Shown: positions 1-10,440 of the stretch, one piece after another
Layout of the letters: every line of letters begins with the position of its first letter
How positions within the stretch are numbered: position 1 is the stretch's first letter
Assembly: GCF_900108405.1 (NCBI RefSeq)
Contig: NZ_FNXG01000002.1
Location: 558,001 to 622,000, forward strand
Direction: 5' to 3'
DNA: 64,000 bases
DNA from: Paracoccus alkenifer
GTDB lineage: Bacteria > Pseudomonadota > Alphaproteobacteria > Rhodobacterales > Rhodobacteraceae
Position numbers and translations under genes: made by a program
Notes under the pieces: generated by a model
The model's input: only the letters and a program-made list of their open reading frames with translations
What the model was told of the DNA's origin: nothing
The model's database searches: none

Positions 1-2
1 AT

Positions 3-1385
3 CCGTCCGATACCGGCTTCCAGTTCGTCGAGGACCAGCCCTGGGTGATGGGGCTGCGCTACAAGCTGGGCGTGGACGGGATCTCGATCCTGTTCGTGAT
101 GCTGACCACTTTCCTGATGCCGCTGGTGATCCTGTCCACCTGGCAGGTGACCGACCGGGTCAAGGACTACATGATCGCCTTTCTGGTGCTCGAAGGGCTG
201 ATGATCGGCGTCTTCGTGGCGCTGGACCTGGTGCTGTTCTACCTGTTCTTCGAGGCCGGGCTGATCCCGATGTTCCTGCTGATCGGGATCTGGGGCGGCA
301 AGGACCGCATCTATGCGGCGTTCAAGTTCTTTCTGTATACGTTCCTCGGCTCGGTGCTGATGCTGGTCGCGATGATCGCCATGTGGCGCATGGCGGGCAC
401 CACCGACATCCCCACGCTGCTGGGCTTTGATTTCCCGGCCGAGCCGATGGCGGTGCTGGGCATTCGCATCGGCACCGGGGTGCAGATGCTGCTGTTCCTT
501 GCGTTCCTTGCGTCCTTTGCGGTCAAGCTGCCGATGTGGCCGGTCCACACCTGGCTGCCCGACGCGCATGTGCAGGCGCCGACCGCGGCCTCGGTGCTGC
601 TGGCGGCGGTGCTGCTGAAGATGGGCGGCTACGGCTTCCTGCGCTTCAGCCTGCCGATGTTCCCCGAGGCGTCCTATGCGGCGCAGCCCTATATTTTCTG
701 GCTGTCGGCGATCGCCATCGTCTACACCAGCCTTGTGGCGCTGGCGCAGTCCGACATGAAAAAGCTGATCGCTTATTCCTCGGTCGCGCATATGGGCTAT
801 GTCACGCTGGGCATCTTTGCCGCCAACCATCAGGGCGTGGACGGGGCCATTTTCCAGATGCTGTCGCACGGCTTCATCTCGGGGGCGCTGTTCCTGCTGG
901 TGGGCGTGATCTACGACCGGATGCACACGCGCGAAATCGACGCCTATGGCGGGCTGGTGAACCGGATGCCGGTCTATGCGCTGGTGTTCATGTTCTTTAC
1001 CATGGCCAACGTCGGGCTGCCCGGCACCTCGGGCTTTGTGGGTGAATTCCTGACCCTGATGGCCGCGTTCAAGGTCAACACCTGGGCGGCGGTCGTCGCG
1101 ACCTCGGGGGTGATCCTGTCGGCCTCTTACGCGCTGTGGCTTTATCGCCGCATCACGCTGGGGGCGCTGGTCAAGGAAAGCCTGGCCTCGATTTCCGACA
1201 TGGGTGCGCGCGAGCGCTGGATCTTTGCGCCGCTGATCGCGATGACGCTGATTTTGGGCGTCTATCCGCGGCTGGTGACCGACGTCACCGGCCCCTCGGT
1301 CGCCGCGCTGCTGAACAATTACCACGCCAGCCTGTCTGCCGAGGCCGCGACCGAGTTCGCCGCCCTGCCGGCCGACGGCAACTGA
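3..1385 (+). CDS. nuoM: NADH-quinone oxidoreductase subunit M (5'-truncated by window edge)
   Basis: Antiporter-like membrane subunit of the proton-pumping complex I. The frame is open from the first bases, so the gene starts outside the window; about 460 of the usual ~500-510 residues are present. Visible family signatures are LGVDGIS near the start, the helix [14 protein letters not shown] with the conserved glutamate, and [20 protein letters not shown] with the conserved lysine used in proton transfer. Hydrophobic helices continue to the C-terminus. nuoN starts 11 bases after the stop, so this is the distal end of a nuo operon. The GTG/ATG codons at 45-50 are internal to the conserved protein and are not the real start. 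Confidence 0.95.
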   Translation, partial: PSDTGFQFVEDQPWVMGLRYKLGVDGISILFVMLTTFLMPLVILSTWQVTDRVKDYMIAFLVLEGLMIGVFVALDLVLFYLFFEAGLIPMFLLIGIWGGKDRIYAAFKFFLYTFLGSVLMLVAMIAMWRMAGTTDIPTLLGFDFPAEPMAVLGIRIGTGVQMLLFLAFLASFAVKLPMWPVHTWLPDAHVQAPTAASVLLAAVLLKMGGYGFLRFSLPMFPEASYAAQPYIFWLSAIAIVYTSLVALAQSDMKKLIAYSSVAHMGYVTLGIFAANHQGVDGAIFQMLSHGFISGALFLLVGVIYDRMHTREIDAYGGLVNRMPVYALVFMFFTMANVGLPGTSGFVGEFLTLMAAFKVNTWAAVVATSGVILSASYALWLYRRITLGALVKESLASISDMGARERWIFAPLIAMTLILGVYPRLVTDVTGPSVAALLNNYHASLSAEAATEFAALPADGN

Positions 1386-1396
1386 AAGGCCCCGCC

Positions 1397-2890
1397 ATGA
1401 GCTCGATCGAACTGTCCATCCTGATGCCCGAGGCGGGGCTGGCGCTGTTTGCCCTGGCGGCGCTGATGTTCGGCGCCTTTGCCGGCAAGGACCGGGTCGC
1501 GGGTCCGGTGCTGTGGGCCGCGGTGGCGGCGCTGCTGGTCGCGGGCTTTGCCATCGGCTGGGGCGGGCGCGGTGATGGACAGGGCTTTTTCGGCATGTTC
1601 ATCGACGATGCCTTTGCCCGTTTCGCCAAGGTGACGGTGCTGCTGTCGGCCGCCGCCGTGCTGGCGATGAGCGCGGCCTGGCTGGAACGGCAGGGCCTGC
1701 TGCGGTTCGAGCTGCCGGTGCTGGTCGTGCTGGCGGTGATCGGCATGATGATCATGGTGTCGGCCGGCGACCTGCTGACGCTGTATATGGGGCTGGAACT
1801 GCAATCGCTGGCGCTTTACATCGTCGCCGCGCTGCGCCGCGACAGCGTGCGCTCGTCCGAGGCGGGGCTGAAATATTTCGTGCTGGGCTCGCTCAGCTCG
1901 GGGATGCTGCTTTACGGGGCCTCGCTGGTTTACGGCTATGCGGGCACCACCAACCTGGCCGGGATCATGCTGGCGCTGGACGGCGGGCTGTCGGTGGGGC
2001 TGCTGTTCGGGATGGTGTTCCTGCTGGTCGGGCTGTCCTTCAAGGTCTCGGCGGTGCCGTTCCACATGTGGACCCCCGACGTCTACGAAGGCTCGCCCAC
2101 CCCGGTGACCGCGTTCTTTGCCACCGCGCCCAAGGTCGCCGCCATGGCGCTGATCGCGCGGCTGGTCTGGGGCGCCTTCGGCAGCGTCCCGGCGGAATGG
2201 TCGCAGATCATCGCGCTGCTGGCGGTGCTGTCGATGTTCCTTGGCTCGATCGCCGGTATCGGCCAGCGCGACATCAAGCGGCTGATGGCCTATTCCTCGA
2301 TCGCGCATATGGGTTTTGCCTTTATCGGGCTGGCTGCGGGCACCGCTTACGGTGTGCAGTCGATGCTGCTTTACATGGCGATCTATGCGGTGATGAACGT
2401 CGGCACCTTTGCCTTTATCCTGTCGATGGAGCGGGGCGGGCGTCCGGTCACCGCGCTTGAGGATCTGAACCTGATGGCGCGGACCGAGCCGCTGAAGTCG
2501 CTGGCCATGGGCGTCCTGCTGTTCAGCCTGACGGGGGTGCCGCCGATGCTGGGCTTCTTTGCCAAGTTCGGGGTGCTCAAGGCGGCGGTCGATGCGCAGA
2601 TGGGCTGGCTGGCGCTGCTGGGGGTGGTCGCCTCGGTGATCGGGGCGTTCTATTACCTGCGCATGGTCTATTACCTGTATTTCGGCAGCCCGCATGACGA
2701 GGTGGCCCATTCGCGCACCGATACCGCGCAATGGCTGGCGCTGGTCGGGACAGCGGCGGCGATGGTGATCGGGGCCTTCTCGATGTTCGGCACCGAATCC
2801 GCGGCGCAGCGGGCGGCTGAATCGCTGGTGCTGGCCGTGGCCGCAGCCCCCGCCGACGCAGCCCCCGCCGCGCCTGCCGCTCTTGACTGA
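1397..2890 (+). CDS. nuoN: NADH-quinone oxidoreductase subunit N
   Basis: Third antiporter-like membrane subunit of complex I; 497 residues, the usual length. Hydrophobic throughout, with the family motifs [20 protein letters not shown] (residues ~125-145) and [20 protein letters not shown] (~215-235), whose charged residues line the proton path. The start ATG lies 11 bases after nuoM. The C-terminus is an Ala/Pro-rich tail. It overlaps the birA start by 8 bases, which ties the cofactor gene birA to the end of the nuo transcript. Confidence 0.96.
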   Translation: MSSIELSILMPEAGLALFALAALMFGAFAGKDRVAGPVLWAAVAALLVAGFAIGWGGRGDGQGFFGMFIDDAFARFAKVTVLLSAAAVLAMSAAWLERQGLLRFELPVLVVLAVIGMMIMVSAGDLLTLYMGLELQSLALYIVAALRRDSVRSSEAGLKYFVLGSLSSGMLLYGASLVYGYAGTTNLAGIMLALDGGLSVGLLFGMVFLLVGLSFKVSAVPFHMWTPDVYEGSPTPVTAFFATAPKVAAMALIARLVWGAFGSVPAEWSQIIALLAVLSMFLGSIAGIGQRDIKRLMAYSSIAHMGFAFIGLAAGTAYGVQSMLLYMAIYAVMNVGTFAFILSMERGGRPVTALEDLNLMARTEPLKSLAMGVLLFSLTGVPPMLGFFAKFGVLKAAVDAQMGWLALLGVVASVIGAFYYLRMVYYLYFGSPHDEVAHSRTDTAQWLALVGTAAAMVIGAFSMFGTESAAQRAAESLVLAVAAAPADAAPAAPAALD

Positions 2891-3683
2891 TCCGGCCGAG
2901 CAACGGCCGCAGACATGGCCCGCCGGTGTCGGCCGGGTCGTGCTGCCGCGCGTCGACAGCACCAACGCCGAGGCGCTGCGCCAGTTGCCCACACTGGGCG
3001 CGCCGACCTGGATCATGACCCGCGACCAGACCGAGGGCCGGGCGCGCCGCGGCCGCGGCTGGGCGATGCCCGCGGGCAATTTCGCCGCCAGCCTGGCCGC
3101 GCGCCCGCCCGGCACCCCCGCCGATCTGTCGCTTTACAGCTTTGTCGCCGCGCTGGCCCTGTATGACGCGCTGGCCGCTGCCTGCGGCCCCGCCGCGAGG
3201 CTGGCGATCAAATGGCCCAACGATGTGCTGCTGAACGGCGGCAAGGTCGCGGGCATCCTGCTGGAAAGCACCGGCCAAGGGATGGGGCAGGGCGGCCGCG
3301 GCGGCATTGCGCTGGCTGTGGGCATCGGCGTGAACCTTGCGGCCGCCCCGGATGCCGCCTCGCTGGAACCCCGCGCGGTGGCGCCGGTCTCGGTGCTGGG
3401 GGAAACCGGGCACAAGGTCTCGCCCGAGGAATTTCTCGACCTACTCGCCCCCGCCTTTGCCCGCTGGCAGCGGCAGCTGGAAACCTTGGGTTTTGCGCCC
3501 ATCCGCAGCGCCTGGCTGGCGCGGGCGGCACGGCTGGGCGAAACCATCACCGCCCGTATCGGCGCCACCACCCGCAGCGGCCGGTTCGAGGGCATCGACG
3601 ACAGCGGCGCGCTGATCCTGCTGACCCAAGGCGGGCGCGAAGCCATCCCCGCCGCCGAGATATTTTTCGAAGAGGTGGCCTGA
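2883..3683 (+). CDS. birA: Biotin--[acetyl-CoA-carboxylase] ligase
   Basis: Activates biotin to biotinyl-AMP and attaches it to the carrier lysine of biotin-dependent carboxylases. 266 residues, without an N-terminal helix-turn-helix, so it is the monofunctional (non-repressor) type. Diagnostic segments are STNAEA, the biotinyl-AMP loop [11 protein letters not shown] (~residues 43-54) and [19 protein letters not shown] (~109-127). The start is a TTG inside the last codons of nuoN (8-base overlap); no better in-frame start exists before the conserved region. The stop shares one base with the coaX ATG (TGATG), suggesting translational coupling. Confidence 0.93.
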   Translation: MTDPAEQRPQTWPAGVGRVVLPRVDSTNAEALRQLPTLGAPTWIMTRDQTEGRARRGRGWAMPAGNFAASLAARPPGTPADLSLYSFVAALALYDALAAACGPAARLAIKWPNDVLLNGGKVAGILLESTGQGMGQGGRGGIALAVGIGVNLAAAPDAASLEPRAVAPVSVLGETGHKVSPEEFLDLLAPAFARWQRQLETLGFAPIRSAWLARAARLGETITARIGATTRSGRFEGIDDSGALILLTQGGREAIPAAEIFFEEVA

Positions 3684-4462
3684 TGCTGCTGTGTATCGAC
3701 ACCGGCAACACCAATACCCAGTTCTCGATCTGGGACGGGCGGCGGTTCCTGTGCCATTGGCGCGCGGCCACCGACCACCGCCGCACGGCGGACCAGTATT
3801 ACGTCTGGCTGCGCTCGATGATGTCGCTGACCGGGATCGAGGTCGACATCGACGCCTGCATCATCAGCTCGACCGTGCCGCGGGTGGTGTTCAACCTGCG
3901 CGTGCTGTGCAACCGCTATTTCGAAACCCGCCCGATGGTGGTGGGCAAGCCCGACTGCCTGCTGCCGGCGCCGCCTCGGGTGGACCCGGGCACGGTGGTC
4001 GGCCCCGACCGTATCGTCAACACCTGGGCGGCTTTTGACCGCTACGGCCCCGATCTGGTGGTGGTGGATTTCGGCACCGCAACCACATTCGACGTGGTGG
4101 ACAGCGACGGCGCCTATGTGGGCGGCGTGATCGCGCCGGGGGTGAACCTGTCGCTCGAGGCGCTGCACATGGGCGCGGCCTCGCTGCCGCATGTGGACGT
4201 GACCCGCCCGGCGCAGGTGATCGGCACCAACACCGTCGCCTGTATCGAATCGGGGGTGTTCTGGGGCTATGCGGGGCTGGTGCGCGAAATCTGCGCCCGC
4301 ATCGCCGGTGAACGCGGACAGGCGATGAAGATCATTGCAACCGGCGGGCTGGCCGCGCTGTTCCATCAGATCGAGGATCTGTTCGACACCTGGGACGACG
4401 ATCTGACGATGCACGGGCTGCGGCTCATCCATGATTACAACAAGGAGATGGGCAATGTCTGA
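3683..4462 (+). CDS. coaX: Type III pantothenate kinase
   Basis: Catalyses the first step of coenzyme A synthesis, the ATP-dependent phosphorylation of pantothenate. 259 residues, typical for CoaX. The ASKHA-fold signatures are visible: the phosphate-1 loop LCIDTGNTNTQFSIWDG at the N-terminus, GPDRIVNTWAA (~residue 108) and DFGTATTFDVV (~130). The ATG overlaps the birA stop by one base. The next gene, RNase J, starts 8 bases before this stop. The order birA-coaX-rnj after nuo is, to my knowledge, common in Rhodobacterales. Confidence 0.95.
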   Translation: MLLCIDTGNTNTQFSIWDGRRFLCHWRAATDHRRTADQYYVWLRSMMSLTGIEVDIDACIISSTVPRVVFNLRVLCNRYFETRPMVVGKPDCLLPAPPRVDPGTVVGPDRIVNTWAAFDRYGPDLVVVDFGTATTFDVVDSDGAYVGGVIAPGVNLSLEALHMGAASLPHVDVTRPAQVIGTNTVACIESGVFWGYAGLVREICARIAGERGQAMKIIATGGLAALFHQIEDLFDTWDDDLTMHGLRLIHDYNKEMGNV

Positions 4463-6128
4463 ACGCCTGATCTATCTGCCGCTGGGCGGCGCGGGCGAAA
4501 TCGGCATGAACGCCTATGTCTACGGATATGGGCAGCCGGGGCGGGAACGGCTGATCCTGGTCGATCTGGGCGTGACCTTTGGCGACATGGACAGCGCGCC
4601 GGGCATCGACCTGATCATGCCCGACATCCGCTGGCTCGAGGATAACCGCGACCGGCTGGACGGCATCTTCATCACCCACGGGCACGAGGATCACGTCGGC
4701 GCCCTTGGCCTGCTGTCCGGCCGGCTCAAGGCCCCGGTCTACACCCGCCGCTTTACCGGGGCGCTGGCGCGGATGAAGCTGGAAGAGGCCGGCCAGCCCA
4801 CCGACCGCCTGAATATTGTCGAGCCCTATCCGCATGTGGTCGAGGCCGGGCCGTTCCGGGTGCAGTTCGTGCCGGTCAGCCACTCGATCCCCGAAAGCGC
4901 GGCGCTGGTCATCGACACGCCCGCGGGCCGCATCGTCCATTCCGGCGACTTCAAGCTGGACGGCACCCCGGTGGTGGGCGAGGCCTTCGATCCGGTGCTG
5001 TGGCACAAGATCGCCGGCGAGGCCCCGGTGGCCGCGCTGATGTGCGATTCGACCAACGTGTTCAGCACCCACCCCGGGCGCTCGGAATCGGCGCTGGCGC
5101 AGCCGCTGCTGGAATTCGTCAGCGCGCAGAAACAGCTGGTGGTGGCGACGACATTTGCCTCGAACGTGGCGCGGCTCAAGACGCTGGCCGATGCGGGCGT
5201 GGCCGCGGGGCGACAGATCTGCCTGCTGGGCCGGGCCATGCGCAAGATGGTCACCGCGGCGGTCGAAACCGGGATCCTGCGCGATTTCCCACCGGTGATC
5301 GGCCCCGAACAGGCCGCCGAGCTGCCGCGCGACAAGGTGATGCTGATCGTCACCGGCAGCCAGGGCGAACGCCGCGCAGCGTCCATGCAGCTGTCGATGG
5401 GCCGCTATCTGGGCCTGCATCTGCACGAGGGCGACAGCTTCCTGTTTTCCAGCCGCACCATTCCCGGCAACGAACGCCCGGTGATCCGCATCATGAACAA
5501 CCTCAGCCGCATGGGGGTGAACGTGTTCGACGCGGATTCGGGATTCTACCACGTTTCGGGCCACGCCAACCGCCCCGATCTCGAGGCGATCCACGACCTG
5601 CTGAAACCGGCCGTGGTGATCCCGATGCACGGCGAACACATGCACCTGCGCGAACACGCCAATCTTGCCCGCGCCAAGGGGCTTTCGGCCGAGGTGGTGA
5701 CCAACGGCACCATGATCGACCTGGCCGGCGGCGGCGTCCGCGTCGTCGACCAGATTGAAACCGGCCGTATCTATCTGGACGGCAACGTGCTGATCGGGGC
5801 CATGGACGGGGTGGTGCGCGACCGTATCCGCATGGCGCTGAACGGCCATGTCACGGTTTCCGTGATCGTCGACGAAAACGACGAGGCGCTGCCCGACGCC
5901 TGGGTCGAAACCATGGGGCTGGCCGCGCAGGGCCGCGCCGGCGTGCCGCTGGCCCGGCATCTGGAAAGCGAACTGGGCGAGTTTCTGGAACGCGCCGACC
6001 ACGCCACCGTTATGAACGACAAAAAGCTCGAGGACGGGCTGCGCCGCATCACCCGTCAGGTCTCGATGGAAGAAATCGGCAAGAAACCCGAGGTCAAGGT
6101 CATCATCAGCCGCCTCGCCGCCGACTGA
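4455..6128 (+). CDS. rnj: Ribonuclease J (metallo-beta-lactamase / beta-CASP nuclease)
   Basis: Endo/5'-exoribonuclease for rRNA maturation and mRNA decay. 557 residues. The beta-lactamase metal motif HGHEDHVGAL is at residues ~74-83, the beta-CASP region follows, and the late motif PMHGEHMHLREHA (~390) completes the active site. The start at 4455 (MSERLIYLPLGG) is preceded at 4442-4448 by an AAGGAGA ribosome site and overlaps the coaX stop by 8 bases. An earlier in-frame ATG at 4431 would lie deep in coaX and adds no conserved sequence. Confidence 0.94.
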   Translation: MSERLIYLPLGGAGEIGMNAYVYGYGQPGRERLILVDLGVTFGDMDSAPGIDLIMPDIRWLEDNRDRLDGIFITHGHEDHVGALGLLSGRLKAPVYTRRFTGALARMKLEEAGQPTDRLNIVEPYPHVVEAGPFRVQFVPVSHSIPESAALVIDTPAGRIVHSGDFKLDGTPVVGEAFDPVLWHKIAGEAPVAALMCDSTNVFSTHPGRSESALAQPLLEFVSAQKQLVVATTFASNVARLKTLADAGVAAGRQICLLGRAMRKMVTAAVETGILRDFPPVIGPEQAAELPRDKVMLIVTGSQGERRAASMQLSMGRYLGLHLHEGDSFLFSSRTIPGNERPVIRIMNNLSRMGVNVFDADSGFYHVSGHANRPDLEAIHDLLKPAVVIPMHGEHMHLREHANLARAKGLSAEVVTNGTMIDLAGGGVRVVDQIETGRIYLDGNVLIGAMDGVVRDRIRMALNGHVTVSVIVDENDEALPDAWVETMGLAAQGRAGVPLARHLESELGEFLERADHATVMNDKKLEDGLRRITRQVSMEEIGKKPEVKVIISRLAAD

Positions 6129-6144
6129 GGGTGCGGCCCCCGGA

Positions 6145-6204
6145 TTCTTCATCATGAAAATATCCCGGGGGGGCCGCCCCCGGGGCGGCGGGGGCAGCGC
6201 CCCC
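6145..6204 (-). repeat. Dispersed intergenic repeat, copy A
   Basis: Between rnj and trmB. On the minus strand it reads GGGATATTTTCATGATGAAG (6166 down to 6147), preceded on that strand by a perfect hairpin made of GGGGGC-AGC-GCCCCC (6190-6204). Similar cores occur at 6984, 19606, 19677 and 38112, always in intergenic sequence. This matches a short GC-hairpin plus ATATTT repeat that I recall from many Rhodobacteraceae intergenic regions; function unknown. Confidence 0.6.
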
Positions 6205-6255
6205 TTGCGACCTTGCCGCTTGACCTTCGCCCGCCGTCACGGCATCGCGCGATGC

Positions 6256-6951
6256 ATGAGCAGTTTCGACCCCACCCCCCCGCGCCGCAATTTCTACGGC
6301 CGCCGCCACGGCAAGACCCTGCGCCAAAGCCAGAAGGGCTATCTGTCCGAGGATCTGGGCAGCCTGCGCCCGCGCGGGATCACTGTCGCCGACAACCCCG
6401 ACCGCACCCCCATCGACCCGGCGGCGATCTTTGGCGATACCCGCCCGGTCTGGCTGGAAATCGGCTTTGGCGGCGGCGAGCATATGGTCGCGATGGCCGC
6501 GCGCTATCCCGAGATCGGGATCATCGGCTGCGAGCCGTTCATCAACGGCGTCGCCATGCTGCTGGGCAAGATCCGCGCGGCGGGCGTCTCGAACGTCAGC
6601 GTGCATCCGGGCGATGCGCGCGACCTGATGGACGTGCTGCCGGACGGCTCGATCGCCCGGGCGTTTCTCAACTATCCCGACCCCTGGCCCAAGGCCCGCC
6701 ACCACCGCCGCCGCTTTGTCACCCCCGAACACCTGATCCCGCTGCACCGGGTGATGGCGCCGGGGGCCGAGTTCCGGGTGGCCACCGACATCCCCGATTA
6801 CATGCGCCAGACGCTTGAGGAAGTGCCGGCCGCCGGTTTCGCTCTGGTCCACGAGGGGCCGGGGCCGTGGGACGACTGGCACTCGACCCGCTATGAACAA
6901 AAGGCCCTGCGCGAGGGCCGCGAGCCGCATTACGCGACATTCCGGCGCTAG
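6256..6951 (+). CDS. trmB: tRNA (guanine-N7-)-methyltransferase
   Basis: Makes m7G46 in the variable loop of tRNA using S-adenosylmethionine. 231 residues from the ATG at 6256 (MSSFDPTPPRRNFYGRRHGK). The SAM-binding segment WLEIGFGGGEHMVAMAARYP lies at ~71-90 and the catalytic segment NYPDPWPKARHHRRRFVTPE at ~139-158. Upstream in-frame ATG codons (6154, inside repeat copy A) would add only a basic low-complexity extension, so they were rejected. The nearest genes are repeat-flanked, suggesting its own transcription unit. Confidence 0.94.
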   Translation: MSSFDPTPPRRNFYGRRHGKTLRQSQKGYLSEDLGSLRPRGITVADNPDRTPIDPAAIFGDTRPVWLEIGFGGGEHMVAMAARYPEIGIIGCEPFINGVAMLLGKIRAAGVSNVSVHPGDARDLMDVLPDGSIARAFLNYPDPWPKARHHRRRFVTPEHLIPLHRVMAPGAEFRVATDIPDYMRQTLEEVPAAGFALVHEGPGPWDDWHSTRYEQKALREGREPHYATFRR

Positions 6952-6957
6952 GGGAAA

Positions 6958-7007
6958 GGCCGCTGGCGCGGCCTGCCTCCGACGGGGATATTTTTACAAG
7001 GAAGAAG
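6958..7007 (+). repeat. Dispersed intergenic repeat, copy B
   Basis: Between trmB and aroA, seven bases after the trmB stop. A perfect hairpin GGCCGC-TGGC-GCGGCC (6958-6973) is followed by GCCTCC and the core GGGGATATTTTTACAAGG, then AAGAAG (6984-7007). Same family as copies A, C and D, in forward orientation. Confidence 0.6.
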
Positions 7008-7062
7008 ACCATGGCCGCGCCCCATCGGCCACGCTATCACTGCCGCGACCAAGGAGCCGATC

Positions 7063-8406
7063 ATGTCCCACAGCACCCAGCCGCAACCGATGACCGCCCG
7101 CCGTTCGGGCCCCCTGAAGGGGAATGCGCTGGTGCCGGGGGACAAGTCGGTCAGCCACCGCGCGCTGATCCTCGGCGCGCTGGCGGTGGGCGAGACGCGG
7201 ATCACCGGGCTGCTGGAATCGCAGGACATCATCGACACCGCCCGCGCGATGGAGGCGTTCGGCGCCACCGTCGAGCGTGTGGGCGAGCGTGTGGGCGAGG
7301 GTGAGTGGCGGGTGCAGGGTGTCGGCGTCGGCGGGTTTTCGTCGCCCGAAGCGGTGATCGACTGCGGCAATTCCGGCACCGGGGTGCGGCTGATCATGGG
7401 CGCGATGGCGACCACGCCGATCACCGCCACCTTCACCGGCGACGCCAGCCTGTCGCGCCGCCCGATGCGGCGGATCACCGGCCCGCTCGAGCTGTTCGGG
7501 GCGCAGGTCACCGCGCGCGAGGGCGAATTCCTGCCCGTCACCATCCAGGGCGCCGCCGATCCGCTGCCGCTGCGCTATCATACCCCGGTCGCCAGCGCGC
7601 AGATCAAGTCGGCGGTGCTGCTGGCCGGGCTGAATGCGCCCGGTGAAACCGTGGTGATCGAGGCCGAGCCGACCCGCGACCATACCGAGCGGATGCTGGC
7701 CGGTTTCGGCGCCACCATCCGCACCGAGATCACCCATGAGGGTCATGTGATCACCCTGACCGGCCGCCCCGAGCTGCGCCCCTGCACGGTGGCGGTGCCG
7801 CGCGATCCGTCCTCGGCCGCGTTTCCGGTGGCTGCGGCGCTGATCGTGCCGGGCTCGGAAATCCGGGTCGAGGGCGTCAGCCGCAACCCCACCCGCGACG
7901 GGCTGTATCACGTCCTGGCCGAGATGGGCGCCGACCTGACCTGGGAAAACGACCGCACCGAGGGCGGAGAGCCGGTCGCCGACCTGACCGTTCGCCACGG
8001 CCCCCTGCACGGCGTGACCGTGGCGCCGGAACGCGCCGCCAGCATGATCGACGAATTCCCGATCCTGTCGGTGATCGCCGCCTTTGCCGAGGGAAGCACG
8101 GTGATGAACGGGGTGGCGGAACTGCGGGTCAAGGAAAGCGACCGAATCGACGCCATGGCGGTGGGGCTGCGGGCCAATGGCGCGCGGGTCGAGGATACGC
8201 CCGACAGCATGACCGTCCACGGCACCGGCGGGTTGCAGGGCGGCGCCACCGTCGCCACCCATCTGGACCACCGCATCGCCATGTCGTTTCTGGCGGCCGG
8301 GTTGGTGTCAGAACGCCCGATCACCGTGGACGACGCCAGCCCGATCATGACCAGCTTTCCCGATTTCGTGGCGCTGATGCGCGCGCTTGGCGCCGATCTG
8401 GGATAG
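7063..8406 (+). CDS. aroA: 3-phosphoshikimate 1-carboxyvinyltransferase (class II EPSP synthase)
   Basis: Sixth step of the shikimate pathway: joins phosphoenolpyruvate to shikimate-3-phosphate. 447 residues. The four short motifs described for class II (CP4-like) enzymes are all visible: PGDKS (~27), SAQIK (~178), RDHTE (~205) and NPTR (~272). [11 protein letters not shown] and the catalytic-domain segment [11 protein letters not shown] are also present. A 12-bp in-frame direct repeat at 7273-7296 duplicates ERVG in a surface loop. The gene stands alone between repeat copy B and the convergent prpE. Confidence 0.95.
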   Translation: MSHSTQPQPMTARRSGPLKGNALVPGDKSVSHRALILGALAVGETRITGLLESQDIIDTARAMEAFGATVERVGERVGEGEWRVQGVGVGGFSSPEAVIDCGNSGTGVRLIMGAMATTPITATFTGDASLSRRPMRRITGPLELFGAQVTAREGEFLPVTIQGAADPLPLRYHTPVASAQIKSAVLLAGLNAPGETVVIEAEPTRDHTERMLAGFGATIRTEITHEGHVITLTGRPELRPCTVAVPRDPSSAAFPVAAALIVPGSEIRVEGVSRNPTRDGLYHVLAEMGADLTWENDRTEGGEPVADLTVRHGPLHGVTVAPERAASMIDEFPILSVIAAFAEGSTVMNGVAELRVKESDRIDAMAVGLRANGARVEDTPDSMTVHGTGGLQGGATVATHLDHRIAMSFLAAGLVSERPITVDDASPIMTSFPDFVALMRALGADLG

Positions 8407-8442
8407 CGGGGCAGGGGCGCGCGCTGCGCCCCGGCCTAAATC

Positions 8443-10335
8443 TCAGCCGCCGGCCATCCCGATCCCTTGCAGCGCGGTGCGGATTTCGTCCAGCACCGCC
8501 GGGTCGTCGATGGTGGCGGGCATCTTGAAATCCTCGCCATCCGCGATCCTGGCCATGGTCGCGCGCAGGATCTTGCCCGAGCGGGTCTTGGGCAGCCGCT
8601 CGACCACCACCGTGGTCTTGAAGGCGGCGACCGGCCCGATCTGGTCGCGCACCATCCGCACCACCTCGCGCCCGACCTGCTCGGGCGATGCGGCCGAGCC
8701 CTTTTTCAGGCACAGGAAGCCCAGCGGCGTCTGCCCTTTCAGCGGGTCGGCCACCCCGATCACCGCACATTCGGCCACGTCGGGGTGCGAGGACAGCACC
8801 TCTTCCATGGCGCCGGTGGACAGGCGGTGGCCGGCGACGTTGATCACGTCGTCGGTGCGCGCCATGATGTAAAGATAGCCGTCATCGTCGATATAGCCCG
8901 CGTCGCCGGTCTCGTAATAGCCGGGGAAGGCGTCGAGATAGGATTTGCGGAACCGTTCCTCGGCGTTCCACAGCGTCGGCAGCGTGCCGGGGGGCATGGG
9001 CAGCTTGATCGCGACCGCGCCCAGCGTGCCGGCGGGGACCGGGTGGCCGGCCTCGTCCAGCACCTGCACGTCATAGCCCGGCATCGGGACGCTGGGCGAG
9101 CCGTGCTTGACCGGCAGCAGCTCGATGCCAAAGGGGTTGGCGACGATCGGCCAGCCGGTCTCGGTCTGCCACCAATGGTCGATCACCGGCACTTGCAGAT
9201 GTTCCTCGACCCATTTCACCGTGTCGGGGTCGGCGCGCTCGCCGGCCAGGAACACCGCTTGCAGCGATTTGAGGTTGTAGTCCTTGATATAGCTGCATTC
9301 CGGATCCTCACGCTTGACGGCACGGATCGCGGTCGGCGCGGTAAAGAACGACTTGACCTTGTGGTTCTGGATGATGCGGCCAAAGGTGCCGGGGTCGGGG
9401 GTGCCGACGGGCTTGCCCTCGAACACGATGGTGGTGGCGCCGGCGAACAGCGGCGCATAGCAGATATAGCTGTGGCCCACGACCCAGCCCACGTCCGACG
9501 CCGCCCAGAACACGTCGCCGGCGTCGATGCCGTAGACGTTCTTCATCGTCCAGTTCAGCGCCACCACATGGCCGCCGGTGTGGCGCACCACCCCCTTGGG
9601 CTGACCGGTGGTGCCCGAGGTATACAGGATGTAATGCGGGTGGTTGCCGGCGACCGGCACGCATTCCGCCGGCTCGACCCCGTATTGAAAGCTGTGCCAG
9701 GCGAAGTCACGCCCCTCGACCAGCTTGGCAACCTCTTGTTCGCGTTGCAGGATCACGCAGAAATCCGGCTTGTGGTCGGCCAGTTCGATGGCGCGGTCCA
9801 GCAGCGGCTTGTATTGGACGATCCGCCCCGGCTCCAGCCCGCAAGAGGCTGCGATGATTGCCTTGGGCGTGCAGTCGTCGATGCGCACCGCCAGCTCATG
9901 CGCGGCAAAGCCGCCGAACACGACCGAATGGATTGCCCCCAGCCGCGAACAGGCCAGCATCGCCTCCAGCGCCTCGGGGACCATCGGCATGTAGATGATG
10001 ACGCGGTCGCCCTTTTCGACGCCCTTGGCGCGCAGGGCGCCCGCCAGGCTGGCGACGCGGGATTGCAGGTCGCGATAGGTGATGCCGCGATAGGAATGGG
10101 TGATCGGGCTGTCGTGGATGATGGCCAGCTGGTCGCCGCGCCCCGCCTCGACATGGCGGTCCACCGCGTTCCAGCAGGCGTTGAGCTGCCCGTCCGAGAA
10201 CCATTCGTAAAACGGCGCGCGCTCGTCGAACAGCGCCTTGCCGGGGGGCGTCATCCAGTCGATGCGCGACGCCGCCTCCATCCAGAACGCTTCGGGATCG
10301 TTCTTCCACGCGGCGTAGACGTCCTGATAACTCAT
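8443..10335 (-). CDS. prpE: Propionyl-CoA synthetase (AMP-forming acyl-CoA ligase)
   Basis: Activates propionate (and probably acetate less well) to the CoA thioester, feeding propionyl-CoA carboxylation. 630 residues, the length of PrpE. The N-terminus SYQDVYAAWKNDPEAFW and NACWNAVDRHV are typical of PrpE rather than Acs. ANL-superfamily motifs are YTSGTTGQPKGVVR (~260), TETGWP (~405), YYETGDAGYIDDDGYLYIM (~490) and the C-terminal catalytic lysine region KTRSGKILRATM. The start ATG at 10335 is preferred over an upstream ATG at 10416, which adds only non-conserved residues. The leader carries several TTTGCAAA-like sites. Confidence 0.93.
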   Translation of the reverse strand: MSYQDVYAAWKNDPEAFWMEAASRIDWMTPPGKALFDERAPFYEWFSDGQLNACWNAVDRHVEAGRGDQLAIIHDSPITHSYRGITYRDLQSRVASLAGALRAKGVEKGDRVIIYMPMVPEALEAMLACSRLGAIHSVVFGGFAAHELAVRIDDCTPKAIIAASCGLEPGRIVQYKPLLDRAIELADHKPDFCVILQREQEVAKLVEGRDFAWHSFQYGVEPAECVPVAGNHPHYILYTSGTTGQPKGVVRHTGGHVVALNWTMKNVYGIDAGDVFWAASDVGWVVGHSYICYAPLFAGATTIVFEGKPVGTPDPGTFGRIIQNHKVKSFFTAPTAIRAVKREDPECSYIKDYNLKSLQAVFLAGERADPDTVKWVEEHLQVPVIDHWWQTETGWPIVANPFGIELLPVKHGSPSVPMPGYDVQVLDEAGHPVPAGTLGAVAIKLPMPPGTLPTLWNAEERFRKSYLDAFPGYYETGDAGYIDDDGYLYIMARTDDVINVAGHRLSTGAMEEVLSSHPDVAECAVIGVADPLKGQTPLGFLCLKKGSAASPEQVGREVVRMVRDQIGPVAAFKTTVVVERLPKTRSGKILRATMARIADGEDFKMPATIDDPAVLDEIRTALQGIGMAGG

Positions 10336-10440
10336 ACCCCGGTTCTCCGCTGTATTTGCCTGTCTTTTGGTAAGCGGTGGGGGGGCGGGGATCAAGATTA
10401 TTGCCCCGGTCGGCATGTTGAGGAACGAAAAACACCCGCT

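Noticed and set aside
4425..6155. 576-residue minus-strand frame over RNase J
   Set aside because: Shadow; the plus strand has the RNase J motifs and a ribosome site.
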